A stretch of 64,000 bases of DNA. It comes from Cordia subcordata (lineage: Eukaryota; Streptophyta; Magnoliopsida; Boraginales; Cordiaceae). Below, piece after piece: positions 22,270-33,970 of the stretch. The notes below the pieces were generated by a model. It worked only from the letters and a program-made list of their open reading frames with translations. It did not search any database and was not told the origin of the DNA. Made by a program: the position numbers and the translations under genes. Numbering within the stretch: the stretch's first letter is position 1; each line of letters begins with the position of its first letter. The DNA lies in assembly GCA_028554755.1 (NCBI GenBank), contig JAPTOF010000005.1, positions 17,892,001 to 17,956,000 on the forward strand, read 5' to 3'.

Positions 22270-24840
22270 ATGAATACAATATCTGTTCTTTTATATTATG
22301 GCGGAGAAAAAATTAATGGCCCGTACGGTATCGAATATAAAACTACGAGGCCTGTTCGTAAGGTCAAAATAACACATGAAACATCATACAATGAATTTGT
22401 TTATAGTGTCTATGAGAAGCTTAATTTGCGTTATGGCATCGACAGGGTGGAGCTATCGCATCGTTTCCAATCCGGGGTCGTGCGATTCTGATATCCATAT
22501 TTTAGTGAGGCAGCAATCAGCAACGATGATGATTTGATGGACGTGTTTCAAATAGCATGTAATGATAATAACATGAATAATGCTCATGTTATTGTCGAAG
22601 GAAAGGCAGACGACGTGTACATCCCGCAACGAAGCAGTGATTTCCAGCGTGGTTGCGCTGTTCCCGACTTGAATGCCGAACCATCACATGACGCTGCTGG
22701 GAGTGATATAGCAGGGCCATCTTATACTGTGATGGTAGACTTGAACATGGACACATTTTATGTCTGAACTTGACGAAGAAGATGAGGACATAGCCCTAAA
22801 CGAGAACGACGCCTGGTACGATGATGATGACGTCTTCAATGGTAACGAAAACACTGCGAACATCAATGAGGAACATGAAGGGCCATCAGTTGGTGCAGGG
22901 TCCACTGACGGGGCTGTACTAATGCACACTGTACATGAAACTGCTCTACTTCATACCGTTAGTCAAGAATATTATATGGATAGTATGGAGGAGCACAAAA
23001 CGCAAATATTTTGGGCCGAGAAGGAATTGGCCAAAGGAATGATTTTCCCATCAAAGAAGGACGTGATTCAGGCGGTTCAGATGTACTCGATAAAGGTACA
23101 ACGTGAATACAAAGTGAAGAGGTCTGAACCAGATTTATGGGTTGTTTGTTGAGTAAATGCTTCCAACCTTAGAAATCCATGCAGGTGGGAGTTGCAGACA
23201 ATTCAGAAATCCACGTATCGCCAGTTTGAAATAACGAAGTATTAGGGTGTGCATAATTGTTTCAGTGATAGACGAAGGGTCGACCATAAAAATGTTCCGC
23301 AGCACTGGTCGGTTATACGATTATGCACTTCGTAAACCACAAGCCTGATTTCGATGTGGGTTTTGTACGAGCACACATTATGGACACTTTTCACATGAAC
23401 ATTTCATACGAAAAGGCATGGCGTGGCCGAAATAAGGCCATTGAAATGATGTACAGCAATTGGGACGAGTCGTACCAGTTACTTCCGCGAATTTTTAAAG
23501 CTGTCAAGGCAACTAATCCGGGGACAGTTGTAACATACAAGTTCTTCCAAGGGTCGACGCAAGGAACCAAAATTTTTGATTATGTGTTTTGGGCGTTTGT
23601 CCCATGCATTGCAGCGTGGAAGTATTGTCGTCCAGTGCTTTCTCTCGACAGTACTCACCTGTGCGGTCCATATAAGGGTCATCTACTAACGGCATTGACA
23701 GCTGATGCAAACGGTCAGATTTTACCATTGGCGTTTGCAGTTGTCGATGCAGAGACAACCGAAAATTGGTCATGGTTCCTTCAACTTGTACAGATGCATT
23801 TGTTGCATGATATGGGTGAGATTTGTATAGTGTCTAATAGACATGCTAGAATTTTCTCTTCTGTGAATCGTATCTCATCTGACTGGCAATTGCGGGTGAA
23901 GCATCAGATGTGCTTAAGGCACCTCAAAAGTAATGTCATGAAACAGTTCCATAACCAGTATATAAAGGACTTATGTTGGACAGCTGGTAAGGAAAATCAA
24001 GTACGCAAACATGTAGAAGTGATGCAAAAAATTTTGAGAGTTGACCTAACACCAACCGGGGCTGGTAAACGTGCATGTGACTATCTCACCAACATAGACC
24101 GGGAGATGTGGACGTTGTGTGCCGATGAAGGTTCGAGGTGGGGTATGATGACTACAAACAACATTGAGTGTTTCAATGGTGTCCTTGTTGGGGCGAGGAA
24201 TTTGCCTATTACAGCGTTAGTGTCGCACACTCTCACGAAGTGTGCTGAATACTTCTACAACCGGTCTATACATGTGAGGCACTTGGCTGGACAACAATTT
24301 CTCCTACCTGCTAGAGTCAGGGAATTGTTTGACAAATGGGAGACAAAGTCACACCTTCATAACGTGTTTCATTTTTACTACAAAACAGGTACAACACAGG
24401 TAGGCCGATTGCCAGAATCATTTACTGACAGATGTCCTGTACAAATGGTTAGGTTTAATGAGAAGACATGTTCCTGCGGTAAGTGGACAGCGTACCATTT
24501 GCCATGTTCACATGCACAGGCTGTTGCACGCTACTTGAATGTAGCGTTAGTAAACATGTTTTCGATAGAATATAAAGTCAAAGCATACACGAATACGTAT
24601 GCCATCCTATTTCAACCTTTGGGACATGTTGATTATTGGCCAGATGCACCTGCTTGGCAATTGCAGCCCAATCCAGGTAGATTGCGTCACAGGAACAGAG
24701 GACCCCCCGGAGGTAGCCGCATCCCTAATAAGATGGATCACTTGGACCAAGTTCGTAGACGAAGGTGTTCAAATTGCGGTCAACCGAGGCACAACGTGGC
24801 CAACTGCCCTCAAAATCAAACTAGGCCCATACAACAATAG
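22270..24840 (+). pseudogene. MULE (MURA-type) transposase pseudogene
   Basis: The ATG at 22270 starts a PB1-like N-terminal domain (SVLLYYGGEKINGPYGIEYK). An in-frame stop lies at 22489-22491, a frame change near 22760, stops near 23150 and 23240 in the DNA-binding region (FEITKY remnant), and another shift near 23320. From 23323 a 505-codon frame is open to 24840. In it are SLDSTHL (first catalytic Asp, residue 109), CLRH (residues 197-200), NNIECFN (catalytic Glu, residue 282), a SWIM zinc finger CSCGKWTAYHLPCSHA and a C-terminal knuckle CSNCGQPRHNVANC. The second catalytic Asp, normally SDRH, is SNRH here (codon AAT at 23836). The nuclear cut-and-paste reaction is therefore predicted to be lost even apart from the frame breaks. 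Confidence 0.95.
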
Positions 24841-25117
24841 TTCTGATAATGTTTGCTAGAAATGTATCATACTGTATTCACTATATGTAATTTTTAGAGT
24901 TTTGAATGGCTTTCAAGTTGAATGTGTTCTGGGATGTAATGTATGATGTAATGTAGGTGGATTGCTTTAATGTTTGTTAAACTTTGTCGTACACAAAATT
25001 ATTGAACTTGAACTGAAATGTAATTCAAGTAAAACTAGTTTGTTAAATGACTGGTATTCATTTACATAGTGGAAAAGATAAATTACATAAATTAATAATT
25101 GAAAGAAAAAACAAATC
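24841..25117. other. Convergent 3' gap between transposase and PMD genes
   Basis: AT-rich sequence shared by the 3' ends of the two convergent genes. No further reading frame is seen. Poly(A) signals for both probably lie here but were not assigned. Confidence 0.5.
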
Positions 25118-27611
25118 TAATGCATCCCACACGCCGGAGGATGTCATTTCTTCGCGCGAGGGGGCTGGACTCGTTGCGGATGCGACGTAGAAGGGCGCTT
25201 CCCAGCTCGATGTAGCGGTACCTCCTCGGCCGGTGGCTGTTGCTCCCCACCCTGCGTATCACCCTATTCACCACCGCCCTAATCCTCACCCTCCACATCC
25301 TGTGATGGGGCAAGATAATCTTCAACTACCAGTGGGGAAGTGGACGGGTCCGTCGATACCCCCGTCGGCATGGTCATCTGCTTCGACTTGTACAGAAACG
25401 GCGATGACATGGGCGGACGTGGTGGGGCGGCTGGTGTGGATGTAAACGGATAGATACCCTGACTAGATGGGGTATACTACATGTAAGACGATCCACTCGG
25501 TCCCGGCTGGCCCCACTGAGTGGGCTGAGACTACTATGTAGGATGCGGTGGAAATGATTGGTAGCCCCATTGGTAGGTCGGTAGGGGCTGCTGCGGTGGG
25601 GTGTGTGCCCATGGGTATACCGGTGGGGGCTGCTGTGTAAGTGTTTGCCCACACGAATAGTATGACGGGGCGGCCTGGGGGGCGTCTAGGTCCATGGGTA
25701 TGTCGGAGGCGGCTGGGACCAATGAGGCTGCATCCCTGGCTGGGTCGATGCATCGGGCAGGTCAAAATATGAGGGCGTCGCCAAAATATCGTCGTGCCTA
25801 GTCTGTTCCAGGGCCCGCTGCATCTGGGACACGACATTATCCATCTCCAGCCAGAAACGATCATGTGCCAACGTTCCTTGGCTGTGTTGCTGTGAGGCCC
25901 GCCGCATGTGATGGAATGCACGGCCCAATGTCGAAGCCTGCAAAACATAAGTACGAAAAAGATATTTACTCCGTATCATACATCTATCGGGAAAATCGTT
26001 ATGCAGTATGCCAATAACCAATATGGTCGACTTGCCATAAAATGCTCGTCCCACACAACGAGGCACCCATGACGGATGGCCAATCTGAATGATAGATCGG
26101 CGTCGGTACCACTGCATGTACTGCTGCAGGTGCACTGGGTCTGGCCTATCCTCAACGATAACGTTCACTACAACGTCCTGTGCCCTGGCCCATCGCCCAT
26201 GCCACTGTTCCACGTCGAGGGGCTTCAACATCTCCTTCCGTTTCAAGTGTGCCTGGGATACGAATGGCTCAGGGGCGTCTGGGATCTGCTGGCGCATCCC
26301 AAACTGGCTCAGCACACGATCAGCTCGATGCCATTCAACCAATCCACCGCAGAGCAGGGGCACCATCGTCCTTCACCAGTCCGACCCCTCTGTACAGTAA
26401 TCAAGCAGATTCCCTATAATGTCCTTATACGGCTGCCAAATAAACTGCAATGTAAAAGTGCATAGATACTTAAAGGTTAGTACTACTTCGCTAGCATTGA
26501 AATAAATTTAACATACTACCTACTTTTGCTATGAAAAACGAACCTGGTTGGGCTGAAGCTTGTCAATGACATCGCGATATAGTAGTAGGCCCCCGTTGGC
26601 CGTGTCTACAAGGGACTTCTCCATAAGGTACATTGCCCCCCGTGGCGCGTCTGGTAGGTTCTATCCGACCTCGTGCTGGTGCATCTTGCTCTGGATGTCC
26701 TAGGGCATGGACTCAATAAGTGTGGGACGGAAACAGTCGAACCTGTTCCATATCCACCACTGCAAATAAGTGGACAGTTAAATTAATACCATATAGAAAT
26801 CACGTGATATTTGCAAACAATGATTAAGTGACTTATGCACAGTACCTGCAGCAGGGTGATGCCGCCACAGAGGTATGTCCTATCGGAATATACAAAGGCA
26901 TTCACCCCCCTGTACAAATGTGCTAGTGCAGTAGCACCCCAGTTCAATCCCTTCACGGCCTCAATGTCCGTGAGCAAAGTAAGCCAGTTCATGTTCCCCC
27001 AGCTGCCACTAGTATCGGCAAAAAGATGAGAGACTATGTACCCGAACATCCATAGACGGGCACGTCGCGCTGCGGCTGCACCCTCGACCTCGTGTTGGTA
27101 AGTCATCTCATACAACCGCTTCACCTCAGACAGCCTGATCTTTCCGGATTTCAACTCCATATGTTTATTTTCCACCATAATGCCGCAAAGATCATAGAAA
27201 AGCGCAGTCCACTCACCATAAACGCGCCTCGTCGTGGATAAGTGCGAGATAGGGTTACCAGACACCGATAGCCCCCATAAAACGACCACATCCTGTAGTG
27301 TGATAGTGGCCTCTCCGATAGGCAAGTGGAAGGTGTGTGTCTCCGTCCGCCACCTCTCCGCGACGGCTGTCAATAAGGCGTGGTCGAGTTCATGCCAACC
27401 TGCCTTATGACAGCCATAGAACCCCGCACGCAACAACTCTTCCTGTACTAACGGGTGCTCCGGGGTCTAGAACAAGTACCCGTCGCCCCGCTGCGTGCGC
27501 AAGTCCTTCGACGCAGTCTCCCCCGTCAAAATCTGCGTTCTATGCTGGGCGTAATCCACCAAAAGGGATGTATCTTGGGGTCTAAGGCGGACATCGATGA
27601 TACTATCCTAC
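25118..27611 (-). pseudogene. Plant mobile domain (MAIN-like) pseudogene in the MULE
   Basis: It reads leftward from an acceptor near 27612. Exon 1 (to 26846) shows PMD hallmarks: LLRAGFYGCHKAGWHELDHA, TFHLPIGEATITLQDVVVLW and WGATALAHLYR. It ends at a GTACTG donor. Exon 2 starts near 26759 (WWIWNRFDCFRPTL). Exon 3 has FIWQPYKDIIGN and VEWHRADRVLSQFGMRQQIP, typical of MAIN/MAIL-type proteins. A Pro/Gln-rich tail follows (PPPVYPWAHTPPQQPLPTYQ) and the end resembles PPACGMH. In-frame stops occur near 27466, in exon 2 (two) and early in exon 3, with a frame change near 25700. Host PMD proteins act in the nucleus in genome maintenance and TE silencing; PMD copies are known in plant MULEs. This copy is not translatable in full. 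Confidence 0.9.
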
Positions 27612-28891
27612 GATCAAACAGTTAATATGCATAACTAATTTTTTATAATAATTTTCTAGCAAATAAACCATATTCTTGTTCCTAGACAGTTGTACAATTT
27701 TGCTAATAAGTTACAAACATTTATATTAATCTTCTAATCAAATAATTTCCTAGTACATTTTAAGAAAATCCTAAAGAAATTCCTTAGGAATTATTTTCCA
27801 ATAAATTAAATTAATTTTCTTTTGAATTATATTACGTTTCTAACTAACTAAACATAGTTATCGTTCCTAATAAACGACACCATATTCCTAATAACTTTTT
27901 CTAAAATCAATTTCTAAAATCTTTCTAAATTTTCTACATACTATAATTCTCGGCTCTATGAAATTTCTAAAATTCATAACTTTTTATAAAATCGTTCTAA
28001 ATTTTCTAAATACTATAAATCTCGGCTCTATGAAATTTCTAAAATTCATAACTTCTTCTAAAATCTTTCTAAATTTTCATAACTTTTTATAAAATCTTTC
28101 TAAATTTTCTACATATTATAAATCTCGGCTCTATGAAATTTCTAAAATTCATAACTTCTTCTAAAATCTTTCTAAATTTTCATAACTTTTTATAAAATCT
28201 TTCTAAATTTTCTACATACTATAAATCTCAGCTCTATGAAATTTCTAAAATTCATAACTTCTTCTAAAATCTTTCTAAATTTTCATAACTTTTTCTAAAA
28301 TCTTTCTAAATTTTCTAAATACTATAAATCTCGGCTCTATGAAATTTCTAAAATTAAAATCTTTTTCTAAAATCTTTCTAAATTTTCATAACTTTATCTT
28401 TCTAAATTTTCTAAATACTATAAATCTCGACTCTATGAAATTTCTAAAATTCATAACTTCTTCTAAAATCTTTCTAAATTTTCTAAATACTATATTTAAA
28501 AAATTGGTGTATGAGATTTCTAAAATTCGGAATCAACTTCTAAAATCTTTCTACATTTTTTAAATACTATAAATCTCTACCAAATGAAAAGGTCATACAT
28601 TACAAAATTACGATAAATATCCTATTCATATGCATGTAAAAAATATATATACATATGCATGAAAAATAAACACACACCCGCATATATGCAACTAAAATAA
28701 ACACATATATATAGCACATAATAATACATATCAAGATTGTAGACGTTTTAATATCACATGTATATATACTATATACATACATACATGCTATATACATTAC
28801 ATATATACATACATACGATGCATATTAACAACATGTATATACATATAAAATTTAATATATAACAAATAAATAGGCGAGAATGTAGACAACT
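27612..28891 (-). other. Probable first intron/leader of the PMD gene with tandem repeats
   Basis: On the minus strand an ACTTGTAAGTT donor-like site lies near 28891 and a TGATCGTAG acceptor near 27612. The intervening DNA is AT-rich and non-coding. It contains about 103-bp tandem repeats (27925-28580) and a TACATA/TATG-rich simple-sequence stretch (28615-28860). Confidence 0.45.
27925..28580 (+). repeat. ~103-bp tandem repeats, six anchors
   Basis: The anchor CTCGGCTCTATGAAATTTCT recurs near 27949, 28021, 28123, 28227 (CTCAGC variant), 28330 and 28426 (CTCGAC variant). Spacings are about 72, 102, 104, 103 and 96 bp. Between anchors are TTCATAACTT and AAAATCTTTCTAAATTTT blocks. There are no unique spacers, so this is a satellite-like tandem array. 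Confidence 0.85.
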
Positions 28892-29040
28892 TACAAGTAA
28901 AGACACTTTCCTACGAGTGGAGCAAACTTTTTTGTAAAAAAAAAAGGACTAGAATATATTTTTTTCGCACAATATCAAAGCTGGGAAGGGTGAGGGGTGG
29001 GGTGAACTCAGGTGTGGGGAAAAATGGGGAGGGGGAGGGG

Positions 29041-29048
29041 GCATTTAT
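29041..29048 (-). promoter_or_regulatory. TATA-like box of the MULE PMD gene
   Basis: On the minus strand CTATAAATGC lies directly inside the right palindrome array and upstream of a C-rich leader. Its position mirrors that of the transposase TATA-like box at the other end. Confidence 0.45.
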
Positions 29049-29060
29049 AGCCAAAATAAA

Positions 29061-29318
29061 CGGTAAGTCACCTACTGTTCAGTAGGTGACTTACCGAAAA
29101 TCATAATGGCCCAACTGTTTTTTTTTTAATTTTAACGTATCCTGATAAAACAGTACACGGTAAGTCACCTACCGTTTCTGTGTTTATTTCGGGAGGTGAC
29201 TTACCGAAAATCATAATGGCCCAACCGTTTTTTTTTTTGAATTTTAATGCAACCCGGTAAAACAGTACACGGTAAGTCACCTACCGTTTCTGTGCTTATT
29301 TCGGTAGGTGACTTACTG
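29061..29318. promoter_or_regulatory. Right array of six near-palindromic 17-mers
   Basis: Copies of the same CGGTARGTSACYTACCG-like site lie near 29061, 29080, 29158, 29191, 29269 and 29302, often as facing pairs 16-30 bp apart. They are embedded in a 111-bp direct repeat that includes AATCATAATGGCCCAAC. They sit between the PMD TATA-like box and the right terminal repeat. Confidence 0.85.
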
Positions 29319-29380
29319 AAAGTATTTAAATTTCCAACGGATTTTTTAAAAATTTTTTATTCCCGGAATTAATGAAACCG

Positions 29381-29463
29381 AAAAAGGTATTTTTGCAAAC
29401 AATTTTAAAACTAAGGTATTTTTGCAATAATTTAAAAAAAAAGGGTAAAATTAAGAATTTTCC
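29381..29463 (-). repeat. MULE right terminal inverted repeat
   Basis: On the complement it begins GGAAAATTCTTAATTTTACC and matches 21732-21815 over its whole length with scattered differences. It is followed by the target duplication GCCACAGAC at 29464-29472. Confidence 0.95.
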
Positions 29464-29472
29464 GCCACAGAC

Positions 29473-29855
29473 ATATACTGACAAAAGAGGTTTTGACGGC
29501 CAAATCAACAAAAAAATGTCTAATCTAAATGCTATAAATGTAATAGTTTTAGGCTTATGATTGTATCTGGCAGGCTGCATGAAATACCCGAGTATCTATA
29601 GCTGCATGCCTAAAGATCTTTAGGTTGAACCAAGACTCATTTAAGCTTATTGGATAAAATCCCGCTTGGTGTCACAGTTAGAGTTTGGCTAGGAATCTTT
29701 TTCTAATTGGCTAAGGTGAAATCCCTAGGCCTTCCTAATAAATTGGCCGACGCCTTTTTCACAATGGTGACTCAGAATGCGCTAGACGAGTCAGATTATA
29801 CACATATCATCTATAAAATATCATTATTTGGCTATTCCATCTAACTCTTGAGAGG
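29473..29855. other. Intergenic, nothing recognised
   Basis: No coding sequence or repeat was identified between the MULE and the next putative MITE. Confidence 0.4.
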
Positions 29856-30323
29856 ACTAGTGTTTGGAAGCTCTTGTAATATAGAATTCATTTCATTTGT
29901 AAATGAATTGCAGAAAGAATTATATTTACAAATGAATTATATTGTTTCGATACATAAGACCGTTTTAAATCAATTATATCATTTATAAATTCGAATTGTG
30001 TTTAGAACACATGTGAAATTAGAATTATTATATACATTTTAGTTCAATAGGATTATATGGAAAAAGATAGTGTTGTATTATGTTAATAATTATAGGAATA
30101 TTTTTTGTCTCCATAAGATTTCTTGTGGACTTGGCTTTTCGTGAAATTGTAAATTCTACATCTTGGGCTAGGATTTGAATATAACTAGAGCAAATTTAGG
30201 GTTTGTAAATCTTAAAATTCCACATAAATTCTATATTTTAATAAAGTCCTACCAACCATAAAAAATTAAATCTACAAATAAATTCCAAAAAATTTTCTGG
30301 AATTCATTTGGTCCAAACAGTCT
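29856..30323. mobile_element. Possible 468-bp MITE
   Basis: The ends are inverted and resemble other 'TGTTTGG' MITEs: left ACTAGTGTTTGGAAGC, right complement AGACTGTTTGGACCAAATG. The interior has internal inverted motifs (TTTGTAAATGAATT and AATTCATTTGTAAATG). No matching target duplication was found. A partial relative lies near 43072-43150. Confidence 0.4.
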
Positions 30324-33260
30324 TAATAACTGCAATTTCTCCATTTAACATGTTGCATAAAAGTAAAATTTTATTAATTTTTTTTTACTAAATAAATTTC
30401 TGTTAAGCGAATCATAAGATGCCACCCTCATAGAGTTGCTAAATCAATTAGCTGATCCCCATGACATGGTTGAGATCCAACACGTCAAAGCTATTAAATA
30501 AAATGCAAAATAAGAGAGGAAAAGGAACATGTAACTCAAAAACTATTTCAAGTTCTATTAATTATGGCGTCCTTGGGCCTTTGGCAAAAATGTGGACTGG
30601 GTGATTGGAACCAAATTAATGACCTCGATTGGGCTTTGTTTAGGGGCTTTGAAGTTCATGGCTACTGTTTTTCAAGTGTTTTGGAAATTCTTGGTGTTAA
30701 TCTACTTAGACACATTTGTGTATTATTTATTTTCTTTTCTCGGTAATACATGGTTTGTCAAATATTTGTAAATATGCCTTTTAAACTAAAAATACTAAGA
30801 ATGTACACATTCAAGGAAGCAGCCAGAACCGAATAATCGCATTATATACAAATTAAATAATAATGATATCTTAATAAATAAAAGAAATTAATAAATAAGT
30901 ATATGTGGTCATTGTAAATACTGTAGATCCTAAAATCTACAATTAAAATCTAGGCTTTAGTAGAATAACAACCCTATATCCTTGTGATGATTGGATAAGT
31001 GACCAATAATGGCTAGAAGAAAGATATGATGTCCTCCTCATGGCTGCTGCATCAAGCTATATATATAATGTTCTTTGGTCCTGATAATGGTAGGCTCCTT
31101 CATCAAAGGGATTTTACTCCCCCCATTAAAGCCCTCCCGATAGCCCGTGATTTATCGCTTTCCTTTTGCAAAGAATTAACCTTTTTCTTATGTCATAAGA
31201 TCCTTCCCTTATAAAAGCCGGCCATAAGCTGTAGTGTCCATATATTTTGAATGGGATATGCTCATAACAAATATAACTATATTTTATAGTTATTTTTTAT
31301 AGCACTTGCATCAATTTTTATGTAAATGACCAAGGAAACATTCCTTGTGCTTTATTTTAATTATTTTTCTCTCCTTTCTCCCTTCTCTTCTCTCTCTAGT
31401 TTTACCTTTTTTTTTACTTTCTCATTTTTCATGACATAACAAATTATAAATTTATATTCTATTCTCTAACTTTTTTTCTATGCTTTGGGTTAAAAAAACT
31501 ATAAACAAAAGTGATGAAAATTTTCTTGTCACAATGACCAAAGGATGAACTCCCCTCACAAGAGAATGCACTTTATGTGAGTTGATTGCGAGAACATATA
31601 TTATTGATTCCAATCTCGACATTTCTTTTGTCCATTAACTAGCTAGCTTTTCATGTTATGTTTATTACTTTTAACTTTACAAATTGCAGTTTCTTATTTT
31701 TTTATGTATGTGGTACCAGTGGTACGAATCTAACATTAAGGTTAAATCTAATGGATATAGATCTTAGAAGTTACACCTTATAACGTACTTTATAAGATTT
31801 GGGTTTATAATGTTAAAGTGGCCGAAGAGAGTTTCTATTATCACCTTTTTTTTTTTAAATAACACATTTATTATAAAATTAATTTAAATAGACCATTAAC
31901 CTAATTTGAACATCTAAAAATTGTGTTCCACATGCATTAAGTATTGTATACCTTCAAAGAACAAATACCATAAAATTTATGAATAAATAATATAAAATTA
32001 TGAACAAACAAGTCAATTAAATTATTTACAACTTTTTACTATTTGTTAATAATTTATTAGTTCATTACTTGATATATATTTTTTCACTATTCTTGCATGC
32101 ATATAAAAACAAAAATACATTCATGCACACAGACCCATACATTAATATTGTAAACAAAAGTGAGAGAGCATAGGGAATATGACGGTGAAGGAGTATCATA
32201 TAAATTGCGTTCCTAGTAGTGGTTTAGAAGATTTGATTTCCTTTGTATTGTTAAAAAGGAAAGAATAAGATAGTATATTATTATATAATTAAAATAAAAT
32301 AATTTAAATAATTTATTACCATCAGAATTGTAAAGAAATCCAAATCTAATTTTGCCACCTACCCTAAGCCCCACACCCCCCCCCCCAATAAAAAAAAAAA
32401 AAAAAACCCACCAACTTAGGGTTTTTTTTATCATCTTTTCTTCTTTTGGTCAATACCAACTTAGGGTTCGGAGTCCATAACAAACCTGGTGTCAAGTCAT
32501 GTCCGAAAATGGAGTTCAAAGGTAAGACACTACAACACCTTCCAATTGGGAAAAGTAGTGGTGTTGACGGAAGGAATTGCAGTTGTGATTATGAGTAGCA
32601 GATGTAGTAATAAACTTATAAGAAAACTGATAATCAAATCATATATCTTTTTCCTTGGTAGGGTATGCATGACTTGAAGACGAAGATAAGATTCCAGAAC
32701 ATGAAGTGTCATACTTGTATCATTATCAAATGGTACCACATTAAAGCTACTCATTCTAAATTTTTTCTGTACATGGTATACAACGCTTTTATTTATTAAG
32801 ATTTTTTTCACTCTCTAAATTAACAGGATGTTAAATATGTCCCAAGTTTCCAATTATTCATTTTTTGCTGTATTAATCTATTTATTAGTTTTATTTAGAA
32901 TCTTCATCATAGGCATAAAATTAGACAACATGTGATTCTATTAAATTTTATAATTATTAAAGATAATAGAGTATGTTAATGAAACAAAAATATAGTCAAT
33001 AAGTAATTTAAAAAGAAAAATAAAAACCTCTATAGTTGAGCTCAGTTTGTTGACAACAATAGGAAGAGATCTGTGCATGCCAATTTCAGTTACATTTGCG
33101 ATTAGGCTATTGACTTGCCCAATGTTACTAATTAGGGACACCCGAACACAATTTGTAGGACTCTAGAAGTAGTTTTTGTACGCTAGAAAAGTAAACCCTA
33201 ACTATTGCATACTTGGTATAGCACTTTCCCTCTATAGCACTTAGCTATTGAATTTGACTT
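30324..33260. other. Gene-poor intergenic region
   Basis: Sequence is AT-rich, with only short unsupported reading frames. A homopolymer C run is at about 32376-32388, followed by an A run. A TATAAAAG motif near 31211 has no gene attached. Nothing else was supported. Confidence 0.4.
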
Positions 33261-33720
33261 GTAACTAGCTCTGATATTATTTTGTCACACCCCCAAATCC
33301 TGACACCCAAGCGTGTTAGTGACACAATTGTTATAGACATAATAAACAAAAATCTAAGTGTTCTCCAAATACTAATAACATATAACTGATAAACTACATA
33401 TTATTGCACGAAGGGAATAGTGGGTCGTGATTAAATTAATCGAGGTACACAACTTGGAAAGAACTATGGAATGCATCCATTCCCCTTCTCAGAGTGGGCT
33501 TTCAAATGCTCTCCTGCTGCAACTCTTGGCAGGAAGAGGCAATAAAAACATGTCTACTGATGAATGATTACACAAGTAAAATGCATTCAATCCAGGTGTT
33601 TGATGATATACCAAAAGTTGGAGGGGGTAAGGCTAAACAAACAAAACTTTTAGATTGGCCCTACACCTTCATAACATCACGTTCATCTATAGCCCCACAC
33701 ACCTAATGAAAAAGACTAAA
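33261..33720 (-). repeat. Possible LTR end plus tRNA primer-site remnant
   Basis: Read on the minus strand, GGGGGTGTGACA (an LTR-like 3' end) is followed within a few bases by TATCAGAGCTAGTTAC. That resembles the TGGTATCAGAGC primer-binding site complementary to initiator tRNA-Met. The LTR would extend to higher coordinates, but its far end and partner are not visible. This is a truncated retrotransposon remnant at best. Confidence 0.35.
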
Positions 33721-33922
33721 AGGGAGCACAGAAACAATGATTAAACGCCAAAAGAAGAAAAGAGAATGGCAAAAGAGAAAGAATCCATGGCCCAGGGCCA
33801 TCATAATGGAAGTTGGCTTAGTAAATACTAGACCCCGTCTGACCCTTTAATTTCCAAACCCTACGTAGTTAAAGAGTTCTGTGCACCGAACTGTCCTTTT
33901 ATAAGTTTGTGATTCTCGTTCT

Positions 33923-33930
33923 TATATAAA
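33923..33930 (+). promoter_or_regulatory. TATA box of the universal-stress-protein gene
   Basis: TATATAAA lies 41 bp upstream of the ATG at 33971. The implied 5' leader is very short (roughly 10-20 nt), so either the leader is truly short or the functional start site is elsewhere. Confidence 0.5.
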
Positions 33931-33970
33931 GCGCGAAAGGCGTTAGTCTTCAGATGCCGTTCTAACAGAG

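Larger units (their letters stand above)
21732..29463 (+). mobile_element. Complete Mutator-like element (MULE) carrying a PMD gene
   Basis: This is a 7,732-bp element bounded by terminal inverted repeats of 84 and 83 bp and by a perfect 9-bp target duplication, GCCACAGAC, at 21723-21731 and 29464-29472; 9 bp is the MULE hallmark. It carries a MURA-type transposase on the plus strand (22270-24840) and a plant mobile domain gene on the minus strand (27611-25118), which converge on a gap of about 280 bp. Arrays of a near-palindromic 17-mer lie inside each terminal repeat, immediately outside a TATA-like box for each gene. The interior right third has about 103-bp tandem repeats. Both genes are broken, and the transposase has lost a catalytic Asp. 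The intact TSD and recognisable termini nevertheless suggest a fairly recent insertion. Confidence 0.95.

Noticed and set aside
25233..26465. Several GC-rich plus-strand frames
   Set aside because: They are antisense shadows of the PMD pseudogene, which has the recognisable motifs on the minus strand.
27925..28580. CRISPR-like regular repeats
   Set aside because: Units are contiguous and AT-rich with no unique spacers, inside a plant transposon.
30564..30746. 60-codon frame MASLGLWQKC...
   Set aside because: It has a plausible start but no similarity, no neighbouring exons and no promoter evidence.
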